Part shown: one piece after another, positions 1 through 5,229 of the stretch
Layout of the letters: the number at the start of each line of letters is the position of its first letter
Numbering within the stretch: the first letter of the stretch is position 1
Assembly (NCBI GenBank): GCA_028276215.1
Contig: JAPYWT010000118.1
Coordinates: forward strand, 1 to 7,254
Direction of reading: 5' to 3'
DNA: 7,254 bases
Origin: Thermoflexus sp.
Lineage (GTDB): Bacteria; Chloroflexota; Anaerolineae; B4-G1; DUEL01
Notes under the pieces: generated by a model
The model's database searches: none
Told to the model about the DNA's origin: nothing
What the model saw: the letters and a program-made list of their open reading frames with translations, nothing else
Program-made: the position numbers and the translations under genes

Positions 1-249
1 CATCCGGTGGACCCTGGCAGCCCACCGCAGGTCCGGGCCGTTTGCGCTGGGGTGGGGAAGGTGCTCGTTCCAGAGGTGGAGCATCAGCACGGGCGCGCCG
101 GCGCGCACGAATGTGCCGTCGGAGAGGGAAAGGTCACGCGGCGCCCGCGCCCACTGGAGCCGTACCAGGCACTCCGGGTCGTCGCAGAACTCAAAGACCC
201 CGGTGGCCCGGCAGAGGAACCGGTCAAACGCCCGCACCAGGGCCCGCAT
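1..249 (-). CDS. YkoP-like domain protein (C-terminal part missing, cut by window edge)
   Basis: The first 83 residues of a protein are visible; the reading frame is open to the left edge and has no stop. The start is the ATG at 249-247, which overlaps the TGA of the membrane-protein gene upstream by one base (TGATG), so the two are probably translationally coupled. Seen: a short N-terminal helix-like stretch, two cysteines in FCDDPEC (residues 21-27), then LSDGTFVRAG (42-51) and LMLHLWNEHLP (55-65). No signal peptide or membrane segment is evident. From memory, a segment of the form SDGT..(K/R).GD.(L/V)..LH(L/I)(W/H)N is typical of the YkoP-like domain, found in Bacillus YkoP and in proteins encoded near or fused to polysaccharide deacetylases and glycosyltransferases. 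No catalytic activity is established for it that I know of. The family call is moderate; a cell-envelope role is inferred from the neighbours only. Confidence 0.6.
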   Translation of the reverse strand, partial: MRALVRAFDRFLCRATGVFEFCDDPECLVRLQWARAPRDLSLSDGTFVRAGAPVLMLHLWNEHLPHPSANGPDLRWAARVHRM

Positions 250-620
250 CACCGACCGCCGATGAGCAGGATGCCCAGCACCACCAGCAGCGTGCCCAGC
301 CACTGGGTCGGGGAGACGGTCTCCCCGAAAAGCCAGACGGCGGCCAGCACCTGCACGCCGATGACCGCCAGTCCCGTGGTCACGGGAAAGGCCACCGAGA
401 GCGGGATGTAGCGCAGGAGGCCCGTGAGCGTCAGGACGGTGATGAACCCGGATAGATTGCCGATGACCTGCCAGAGGAGGAACCGGCGCCAGTCCGGACT
501 GTGGGCGGAAATCTTGAAACTGGCGTTGGCGATGACGTTGAAGAGCAGGTTGGCCCCGACCAGAGCCACCACGCTCCCCGTCCGGTCTATGGGCAGACTC
601 TGCAGGCGGAGTTTGGGCAT
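249..620 (-). CDS. SMR/EamA-type four-helix membrane transporter, ArnE/ArnF-like
   Basis: A 123-residue integral membrane protein with four predicted transmembrane helices, near residues 15-35, 47-68, 72-98 and 105-122. It follows a strong Shine-Dalgarno sequence (AAGGAGGAGA, complement of 623-632) ahead of the ATG at 620-618. The segment IPLSVAFPV (72-80) and the run FGETVSPTQWLGTLLVVLGI (98-117) match the third and fourth helices of small multidrug resistance proteins and of ArnE/ArnF, which also have P-(L/V)-x-(V/I)-A-(F/Y)-P and (H/G)E-x-(V/L)SP. Length is normal for a dimeric half-size DMT-superfamily protein. TM1 reads ANLLFNVIANASFKIS; aligned with EmrE, the essential proton- and drug-binding Glu14 is Asn28. 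This argues against a drug/proton antiporter and fits the ArnE/ArnF side of the family, whose members flip undecaprenyl-linked aminoarabinose. Substrate is unknown. It lies 13 bases behind the histidine kinase gene and overlaps the YkoP-like gene, so it is probably part of the two-component operon. Confidence 0.82.
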   Translation of the reverse strand: MPKLRLQSLPIDRTGSVVALVGANLLFNVIANASFKISAHSPDWRRFLLWQVIGNLSGFITVLTLTGLLRYIPLSVAFPVTTGLAVIGVQVLAAVWLFGETVSPTQWLGTLLVVLGILLIGGR

Positions 621-633
621 TGTCTCCTCCTTG

Positions 634-2013
634 CTACGCGATGGCCGCTGTGGGCAGGGTAAAGGCGACGGTCAGGCCGCCGCCGGGGGTCGGTTCGGCC
701 CAGATGTGGCCGCCGTGGGCCTCCACAATGTGGCGGGCGATGCTCAGGCCCAGGCCACTGCCCCCCGTGGCCCGCTGGCGGGAGGGGTCCCGCCGCCAGA
801 AGCGCTCAAAGAGATGCGGGAGGTCCTCCGGGGGCACGCCCGGCCCGGTGTCGGCGACGGCGACCACCACCTCCCGCCCCCGGTCGGTCAGGCGGACTGT
901 GATGCGGCCCTCCGGCGGGGTGTGCCGGAGCGCGTTGCTCAGCAGATTCCCCATCACCTGGGCCAGCCGGTCCCGGTCCGCCAGGACCAGCGGGATGGCG
1001 GCCGGCCGTTCCAGCGCCAGGGAGATACGGTGCTCCTGCGCGGCGGACCGGTGGGCTTCCATCACCTCCTCCAGAAACCCACCCAGGTCCAGTGGCGCTT
1101 TGTGGAGGGTCAGTTCTCCAGCGTCGGCCTGGGAGAGCAGGCGGAGGTCCTCCACCAGCCGGGAGAGGGTGCGGACCTGGGCCAGCGCGGCCAGCAGGTT
1201 CTCCGGGTTGGGGGGATACACGCCGTCCACCATTGCCTCCAGCGTCCCCTGGAGGACGGTGAGGGGGGTGCGCAGTTCGTGGGCCAGGTCGGCGGTCTGG
1301 TTCCGGCGGGCCTCCTGGGCGCGGGCCAGACTCTCCGCCATCTGGTTGAAGGCGCGGGCCAGTTGGGCGACCTCATCGGTGCCGCGGACGGGCGCCCGGG
1401 CGGAGAGGTCGCCGCGCGCGATGGCCTGGCTGGCCTGGGTGAGTTGCCGGAGCGGGTGGATGATGGATCGGAAGAGCAGGCCGCCCACGACCAGGGCCAC
1501 GGCCAGGGAGGCCAGGGCAGCGGCCAGCAGCGCCGCGCGGACGCGGGAGAGGAACGCCTGCTGTTCTGCACTCAGGGCGGGCACCGGCGGGACGGCGTTC
1601 GGGAGGATGTACCCCACCACCTCCCCGTTGACCAGTATCTGAATCCCCGCCTGCAGGTCCCGGCGGGTGGCGGTCCCGTGCGGGGCCCCACGCGTATCCG
1701 CCACAATTCGGCCCGACGCGTCCGCTACCCGGAAATCCATCGTCCACTGGCCGCCCGCGGGCCCCATCCCCGGGTGCATCATCCGGGCCCGCGGGAGGAC
1801 CGACAGGGCCTCCTGCAGGCCGTCCCACGAGCCGTAGGCGACGTAGTATTCCGCCAGCGCGACCGATACCCGCTCCCACAGCCCGCCCCGGGCCAGCGCA
1901 TAGCGGCGAAATTCCTGCTCCGTCGCCCAGCCCATCAGCGCTGCCACCCCGCCGATGGCGACCACGACGACGGCCAGAAAGGCCAGCATCCCCTTCCAGA
2001 ACAGACTACGCAT
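634..2013 (-). CDS. Sensor histidine kinase, BaeS-like, with HAMP domain
   Basis: Membrane sensor kinase, 459 residues from the ATG at 2013-2011. A GTG at 2016-2014 adds one residue, but the GAGG motif upstream is better spaced for the ATG. Order of parts: TM1 (about residues 5-28), an extracytoplasmic sensor region (about 29-155) containing the short MMHPGM run at 78-83, TM2 (about 158-182), HAMP (to about 232), and the dimerisation/phosphoacceptor box LAHELRTPL with His245. The ATPase domain has an N box (GNLLSNALRH, Asn356 and Asn360), a G1 box (ADTGPGV, Asp388), an F box (LFERFWR) and a G2 box (GGSGLGLSIARHIV, from about 417). All catalytic motifs are intact. The start codon lies inside the response regulator gene, an 8-base overlap, so the two should be translated together and His245 should phosphorylate Asp52 of that regulator. 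The signal is unknown; BaeS-like kinases usually respond to envelope stress. Confidence 0.95.
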   Translation of the reverse strand: MRSLFWKGMLAFLAVVVVAIGGVAALMGWATEQEFRRYALARGGLWERVSVALAEYYVAYGSWDGLQEALSVLPRARMMHPGMGPAGGQWTMDFRVADASGRIVADTRGAPHGTATRRDLQAGIQILVNGEVVGYILPNAVPPVPALSAEQQAFLSRVRAALLAAALASLAVALVVGGLLFRSIIHPLRQLTQASQAIARGDLSARAPVRGTDEVAQLARAFNQMAESLARAQEARRNQTADLAHELRTPLTVLQGTLEAMVDGVYPPNPENLLAALAQVRTLSRLVEDLRLLSQADAGELTLHKAPLDLGGFLEEVMEAHRSAAQEHRISLALERPAAIPLVLADRDRLAQVMGNLLSNALRHTPPEGRITVRLTDRGREVVVAVADTGPGVPPEDLPHLFERFWRRDPSRQRATGGSGLGLSIARHIVEAHGGHIWAEPTPGGGLTVAFTLPTAAIA

Positions 2014-2698
2014 CACCGACCTCGGGATTCAGCCGATACCCCACCCCCCAGACGGTCAGAATGAAGCGGGGGTTGGCGGGGTCCGGCTCTATCTTACGCC
2101 GCAGGTTCTTGATGTGGGCGTCCACCGTCCGCTCGTATCCCTCAAACGCCACGCCCTGAACGGCCTCCAGCAGGTCAGAACGGCGGAAGACCTGTCCTGG
2201 AGCGCGCATCATCGTTTCCAGAAGACTGAACTCCGTCGGCGTGAGGTCCACCGGTTTCCCGTAGACGGTCACCGTGTGGGTGGCGCGGTCCAGGGAGATG
2301 GGGCCGAACTGGAGGACCGGAGGCGGCGCGGGGGGGCCCTGAACGCGGCGAAGGACCGCCCGGACCCGGGCCACCAGTTCCCGGGGGCTGAAGGGTTTGG
2401 TGACGTAGTCGTCGGCGCCCAGTTCCAGGCCCACAATGCGGTCCGTCTCCTCCACGCGGGCGGTGAGCATGATGATGGGGACGTCCCGCTCCCGCCGGAT
2501 GCGGCGGGTGAACTCCAGCCCGTCCATTTTCGGCATCAGGATGTCCAGAACGATGAGGTCGGGCTGTTCGTGGCGCGCGACATATAGCGCCTGCTCACCG
2601 TCGGAAGCGGTGACGACGCGGAAACCGGCCTCCTCCAGGTAGGCCCGCACCAGGCGCAGGATTTGCGGCTCGTCGTCTACGACCAGAATGGTTTGCAT
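2006..2698 (-). CDS. OmpR-family response regulator, BaeR-like
   Basis: A 230-residue transcription factor with an N-terminal receiver domain (about 1-118) and a C-terminal winged-helix DNA-binding domain (about 128-225). Receiver residues are complete: acidic pair Asp8/Asp9, phosphoacceptor Asp52 (LIVLDILMP), Thr79 and Lys101 (VTKPFS). The effector domain shows LTPTEFSLLETM (152-163), the recognition-helix segment RTVDAHIKNLRRKI (190-203) and the wing VWGVGYRL (216-223), as in OmpR/PhoB proteins. A proline-rich linker (GPPAPPPV, 121-128) joins them. The kinase gene begins inside its 3' end. No well-spaced Shine-Dalgarno is present: GGAG stands one base before the ATG. A weak -10-like GAAAAT (complement of 2705-2710) would place transcription start near the ATG, so a leaderless message is possible. 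Three 11-bp-phased GTGAA repeats just upstream suggest autoregulation. Confidence 0.95.
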   Translation of the reverse strand: MQTILVVDDEPQILRLVRAYLEEAGFRVVTASDGEQALYVARHEQPDLIVLDILMPKMDGLEFTRRIRRERDVPIIMLTARVEETDRIVGLELGADDYVTKPFSPRELVARVRAVLRRVQGPPAPPPVLQFGPISLDRATHTVTVYGKPVDLTPTEFSLLETMMRAPGQVFRRSDLLEAVQGVAFEGYERTVDAHIKNLRRKIEPDPANPRFILTVWGVGYRLNPEVGDA

Positions 2699-2731
2699 AC
2701 TCCGATTTTCAACCCGAACGGCGGAGATTTT

Positions 2732-2758
2732 GTGAAGACGACGTGAAGAAATTGTGAA
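2732..2758 (-). promoter_or_regulatory. Three 11-bp-phased direct repeats, putative OmpR-family regulator binding site
   Basis: GTGAA occurs at 2732-2736, 2743-2747 and 2754-2758, each exactly 11 bp from the next; read in the direction of the downstream gene they are TTCAC. Direct repeats with 11-bp phasing are the known site geometry for OmpR/PhoB-family dimers. The site is 34-60 bp upstream of an OmpR-family regulator start codon, so autoregulation is the natural inference. The repeat nearest the gene would overlap the -35 position of a promoter whose weak -10 is GAAAAT (complement of 2705-2710). The two other repeats then lie just upstream, as for an activator. Confidence 0.6.
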
Positions 2759-2764
2759 TGCGGA
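2757..2764. repeat. Left target-site duplication (AATGCGGA)
   Basis: Eight bases identical to 2898-2905, directly abutting the left inverted repeat of the small element. Its first two bases are also the end of the third GTGAA repeat. Confidence 0.8.
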
Positions 2765-2897
2765 GTAACTATTCAGGCTTCCTCACCCCACCCCCGCCGC
2801 CTGCGGCGGCACCCCCTCCCCTCTCCTGAACGAAGTTCAGGAGAGGGGAGGGGGTAGCGGCGAAGCCGCTGGGGAAGGGGTGAGGCTAAACAGTTAC
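2765..2897. mobile_element. 133-bp MITE-like element with terminal inverted repeats and cloverleaf-like folding
   Basis: The ends are imperfect inverted repeats. Left reads GTAACTATTCAG (2765-2776), a short GCTT-containing insertion, then CCTCACCCC (2781-2789). The right end, read on the other strand from 2897, is GTAACTGTTTAG then CCTCACCCC (2885-2877). Between them lie three hairpins: CGCCGC/GCGGCG at 2795-2808, a perfect 21-bp-arm palindrome at 2811-2855, and AGCGGC-gaa-GCCGCT at 2856-2870. Paired terminal repeats would close these into a cloverleaf. An exact 8-bp duplication flanks the element. There is no room for a transposase, so it is probably non-autonomous and mobilised in trans. 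It lies between upp and the response regulator gene, and its hairpins could reduce read-through from upp, although no T-run follows. The parent transposon family is not identifiable from sequence alone. Confidence 0.82.
2811..2855. repeat. Perfect palindrome with 21-bp arms and GAA loop, core of the inserted element
   Basis: The arms 2811-2831 and 2835-2855 are exact reverse complements around GAA at 2832-2834. The stem is a pyrimidine-rich run beginning ACCCCCTCCCC and ending CTGAAC. Either strand would form a very stable hairpin. I associate this CTCCCCTCTCC...GGAGAGGGGAG type with repeated intergenic sequences in Chloroflexota, but that is from memory. Confidence 0.9.
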
Positions 2898-2905
2898 AAT
2901 GCGGA
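2898..2905. repeat. Right target-site duplication (AATGCGGA)
   Basis: Exact copy of 2757-2764, abutting the right inverted repeat. Removing one copy with the element would leave 72 bp between the upp stop and the response regulator start. Confidence 0.8.
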
Positions 2906-2911
2906 TTTGTA

Positions 2912-3538
2912 TCACCCGGTCCCGAACATCCGGTCACCCGCGTCGCCCAGGCCGGGGACAATGTAGCCGGCCTCGTTGAGATGGTCATCCACCGCCGCCA
3001 GGTAGACCGGGACGTCGGGGTGGGTCTGGGTGAAGCGGTTCAGGCCGGGCCAGGCGGCGATGATGCCCACGAATTTGATCCGGCGGGCGCCCCAGCGCTT
3101 CAGGATGTCCACCGCCGCCACGGCCGACCCGCCCGTCGCCAGCATCGGGTCCAGCACCAGGCAGACGTCCACCGTCGGGCTGACGGGGAGGCGGGAGTAG
3201 TACTCCACGGGCTGGAGGGTCCGCTCGTCGCGGGAGAGGCCGATGTGCCAGACCTCGGCCCCGGGCAACATTTGCCAGGCGCCCTCCACCATGACCAGGC
3301 CCGCCCGCAGAATGGGCACCAGTCCAACTTTCTCCAGCAGACGTCGCCCCTCCGCGCGGCCCAGGGGGGTCTGGACCAGGATGGGCTCGGTTTGCAGGTC
3401 GGCGGTTGCCTCGTAGACCAGAAGAATGGAAATTTCCCGCACGAGTTCACGGAACTTTTTGGGATCGGTGCGCTCGTCCCGCAGGAGCGCCAGTTTGTGC
3501 TGGACCAGCGGATGGGTGGAAAGGAAAACCTGAGCCAT
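2912..3538 (-). CDS. upp: Uracil phosphoribosyltransferase
   Basis: Cytoplasmic pyrimidine-salvage enzyme that converts uracil and PRPP to UMP and pyrophosphate. The product is 208 residues, the usual length for the family. The start is taken at ATG 3538-3536 because GGAGG stands four bases before it, the protein then begins MAQVFLSTHPLVQHKL as family members do, and the promoter -10 at 3569-3574 lies downstream of the alternative in-frame ATG at 3580. Visible motifs: LRAGLVMVEG (about 77-86), the PRPP-binding loop LDPMLATGGSA (129-139) and the C-terminal uracil-binding segment GLGDAGDRMFGTG (196-208). Nothing is truncated. It is transcribed towards the two-component cluster. The gap to that cluster is now 213 bp, of which 141 bp comes from the inserted element and its duplicated target, so co-transcription may once have been more direct. 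Confidence 0.96.
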   Translation of the reverse strand: MAQVFLSTHPLVQHKLALLRDERTDPKKFRELVREISILLVYEATADLQTEPILVQTPLGRAEGRRLLEKVGLVPILRAGLVMVEGAWQMLPGAEVWHIGLSRDERTLQPVEYYSRLPVSPTVDVCLVLDPMLATGGSAVAAVDILKRWGARRIKFVGIIAAWPGLNRFTQTHPDVPVYLAAVDDHLNEAGYIVPGLGDAGDRMFGTG

Positions 3539-3568
3539 TCTGCCTCCGGATGGGTGAGGGTGGGAATC

Positions 3569-3596
3569 AGTATACCTCATTTGTGCAGATTGACAA
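3569..3596 (-). promoter_or_regulatory. Sigma70-type promoter for upp
   Basis: Read on the minus strand: -35 TTGTCA (3596-3591), a 16-base spacer, and -10 TATACT (3574-3569). Predicted transcription start is near 3562, giving a leader of about 24 bases that contains the GGAGG of upp. The upstream methyltransferase gene ends at 3599, so the promoter immediately follows its stop codon. Confidence 0.7.
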
Positions 3597-3598
3597 AC

Positions 3599-4954
3599 CT
3601 ATTTCCTGCGCAGTCCCCTGCGGGTGGCCCGTGCCCATCCCAGCGGGAATTCTTCTACCGTCACCAGTACCCATCCGGAAAGGTCAGGGCCGGGAATGGT
3701 CTCCCCGCGCAGAAAAGATGGGAGGTCGGGGTCGTTGAGTTCCAGTCGGTGAACCGTCCGGGCGGCCTCGGGCCGGATCCCCATTGCCAGGGCGCGGGAG
3801 GGCACGAAGGCCGTCCCCTCTATCTGCCCCAACAACCATCCCGGACGAAACACCCTCAGGCCTTCCCACATTTCGGGTGGGACGACGGCGTGGTACAGGT
3901 GATTCCCCAGAACCAGCAGGCCCTCGTCGGGTGGTGGGTCCTGCAGGGCCTGCCGGACGAATTCGTTATAAAGAGCGCGCGCCCGGCCCGGGAGACGGGT
4001 ACGGGGCCGGGGGCGGCGAGGGTGTTCGTCCCCGTCGCGACGGAGGAGGGCGTAGAAGTGGCCCCGACCCGGGCCCCGGTGGGGCCAGAGTCGGATGGCG
4101 CGTCTCAGTCGGAGGTCCGTCTCGCCGACCCATTCCGGGTGCCCGGTATCCCCGGGTGGGCTGACGGGGGCCGTTTGGGGGACGTCCACCACCTCAAAGT
4201 CGGGGTGAGCGCGCAGGAAGTGGCCGATGACGCCTTCGTTTTCTTCGGGGGCGAAGGTGCAGGTGGCGTAGAGCAGATAGCCGCCGGGACGGACCATCCG
4301 GGCGGCATTTTCCAGGATGGCCGATTGCCGCCGGGCGCATCCCCGTATGGCCTCCTCGCTCCAGTCCCGCGCGGCGGCTTCCTCCCTGCCGAACATCCCC
4401 TCGCCGGAGCAGGGGGCATCCACCAGGACCCGGTCAAAGAGCCCTTCCCAGCGCGCGGCCAGGCGTTCGGGCGTCTCGTTCAGAACCATCGCGTTGGTGA
4501 CGCCGCACCGGTCCAGGTTCTCCGCCAGGGCGCGCACGCGGCGGGGGTGGATTTCGTTGGCGACCAGGACACCCCGGTTCTGCATCCGCGCGGCCAGGTG
4601 GGTGGTTTTCCCGCCGGGCGCGGCACAGAGGTCCAGCACCCACTCGCCGGGCTGGGGGGAGAGGAGAGGGGCAGCCAGCATGGCGGAAGGGTCCTGGAGG
4701 TAATAAAGGCCCGCTTCGTGGTAGGGGTGGGTGCCGGGGCGGGCCGTCGCTTCGGGGACGATGAAGCCTTCCGGGCACCAGGGGACCGGCTGCAGGGGGA
4801 ATGGGGAGCGGGCCAGGAAATCTGCGGGCGAAATCTTCAGCGGGTTGACCCGCAGGCCGAGGGCAGGCGGGGCCTGCAGGGCTTCCAGAAAGGCGGGAAA
4901 CTCCGGCCCCAACCACGCGGCCATCCGCTGGAGGAAGAGGGAAGGAAATGGCAT
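3599..4954 (-). CDS. rsmF: RsmF/NSUN-family rRNA cytosine-C5 methyltransferase
   Basis: SAM-dependent RNA m5C methyltransferase, 451 residues from the ATG at 4954-4952. An upstream in-frame ATG at 5080 is rejected: it would add 42 residues with no family resemblance and lies only three bases from the predicted -10. From 4954 the protein begins MPFPSLFLQRM...LGLRVNPLK, the typical RsmF opening. The Rossmann domain shows the SAM motif LDLCAAPGGKTTHLA (107-121), motif IV DAPCSGEGMF (Asp179, Cys182) and motif VI YATCTFAPEENE (Cys232, the expected nucleophile). The C-terminal third has PSRALAMGI and GWVLVTVEEFPLGWA, as in the RsmF C-terminal domain, but the usual KN-x-YP tail is replaced by RATRRGLRRK. 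Expected target is 16S rRNA; the exact cytosine cannot be told. The Shine-Dalgarno is weak (GGAAG, spaced about 9). Confidence 0.9.
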   Translation of the reverse strand: MPFPSLFLQRMAAWLGPEFPAFLEALQAPPALGLRVNPLKISPADFLARSPFPLQPVPWCPEGFIVPEATARPGTHPYHEAGLYYLQDPSAMLAAPLLSPQPGEWVLDLCAAPGGKTTHLAARMQNRGVLVANEIHPRRVRALAENLDRCGVTNAMVLNETPERLAARWEGLFDRVLVDAPCSGEGMFGREEAAARDWSEEAIRGCARRQSAILENAARMVRPGGYLLYATCTFAPEENEGVIGHFLRAHPDFEVVDVPQTAPVSPPGDTGHPEWVGETDLRLRRAIRLWPHRGPGRGHFYALLRRDGDEHPRRPRPRTRLPGRARALYNEFVRQALQDPPPDEGLLVLGNHLYHAVVPPEMWEGLRVFRPGWLLGQIEGTAFVPSRALAMGIRPEAARTVHRLELNDPDLPSFLRGETIPGPDLSGWVLVTVEEFPLGWARATRRGLRRK

Positions 4955-5082
4955 GCCCGCTACTTCCGGAGGGGGCAGGTTATATCCACCCCAGGATGAC
5001 GCCGAACACAGGATGCTCGCAATGTTCACTTCCACTATGGAGAGTAGGCAGGGGTGCCCGTATCGCCTTCTCGCCGCCATGG

Positions 5083-5091
5083 ATTATACCA
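5083..5091 (-). promoter_or_regulatory. Extended -10 promoter for the rsmF-side transcript
   Basis: On the minus strand the sequence is TGGTATAAT, a consensus -10 with the TGn extension, preceded by TG (TGTGGTATAAT in all). No good -35 is present at 16-18 bp (ATGCAG at 17), which is tolerated by extended -10 promoters. Start of transcription near 5076 would give a leader of about 120 bases before the methyltransferase ATG at 4954. A second TATAAC at 4979-4984 is weaker and has no convincing -35. Confidence 0.6.
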
Positions 5092-5125
5092 CAGGACCCA
5101 CGCCGCTGCATGGGAATACATTTGG

Positions 5126-5149
5126 AGGACAACTGCGAGCAGTTGTCCT
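5126..5149. promoter_or_regulatory. Perfect palindrome between divergent promoters, possible operator
   Basis: The arms AGGACAACTGC (5126-5136) and GCAGTTGTCCT (5139-5149) are exact reverse complements around GA. A second, overlapping inverted repeat, AGTTGT-cct-ACAACT (at 5141-5155), shares the right arm, so the two structures are mutually exclusive as hairpins. The centre is about 50 bp from each of the two divergent -10 elements. It may bind a dimeric regulator of both transcripts, or be a dispersed genomic repeat. No known operator is recognised. Confidence 0.55.
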
Positions 5150-5161
5150 ACAACTTTTCGG

Positions 5162-5189
5162 TTGCGGTTTCCGGCGCGTGTGGTAAAAT
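5162..5189 (+). promoter_or_regulatory. Promoter for the dksA-like / lspA / rluD operon
   Basis: -35-like TTGCGG (5162-5167), a 16-base spacer and -10 TAAAAT (5184-5189) preceded by TGTGG, giving an extended -10. Predicted start is near 5196, leaving a leader of about 34 bases with GGAGG before the first gene. The 11-base -10 block differs at one position from that of the divergent promoter. Confidence 0.6.
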
Positions 5190-5229
5190 ATGTTTCTGTC
5201 AGGTGGACGGATGAATCCTGGAGGACCCC

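Noticed and set aside
424..2064. A 546-codon open frame on the plus strand
   Set aside because: It lies antisense to the complete histidine kinase and membrane-protein genes, whose motifs are intact. GC-rich DNA often keeps the opposite strand open; its translation is low-complexity (Gly/Arg/Pro/Gln-rich) with no recognisable domain.
2811..2855. The strong palindrome as an intrinsic terminator of upp
   Set aside because: No T-rich tract follows on the minus strand, and the palindrome belongs to a larger element with terminal repeats and a target duplication. Partial termination remains possible.
2765..2897. The cloverleaf-like fold as a tRNA gene
   Set aside because: There is no anticodon loop, T-loop or acceptor pattern; the stems are homopyrimidine/homopurine runs and the loops are GAA or CT.
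2773..2988. A 71-codon open frame on the minus strand spanning the repeat
   Set aside because: It is made mostly of the inserted repeat and the 3' end of upp in another frame; no ribosome site or domain is seen.
3539..3580. A 14-residue extension of uracil phosphoribosyltransferase from the ATG at 3580
   Set aside because: The ATG at 3580 lies upstream of the predicted -10, whereas the ATG at 3538 has a GGAGG and gives the standard 208-residue protein.
2981..4999. A 672-codon open frame on the plus strand
   Set aside because: It runs antisense through upp and the rRNA methyltransferase, both recognised with full motif sets, and its product shows no domain. It is a shadow frame of GC-rich codon usage.
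4955..5080. A 42-residue N-terminal extension of the rRNA methyltransferase from the ATG at 5080
   Set aside because: It has no family resemblance, and the ATG is only three bases from a consensus TATAAT. The ATG at 4954 gives a typical RsmF N-terminus.
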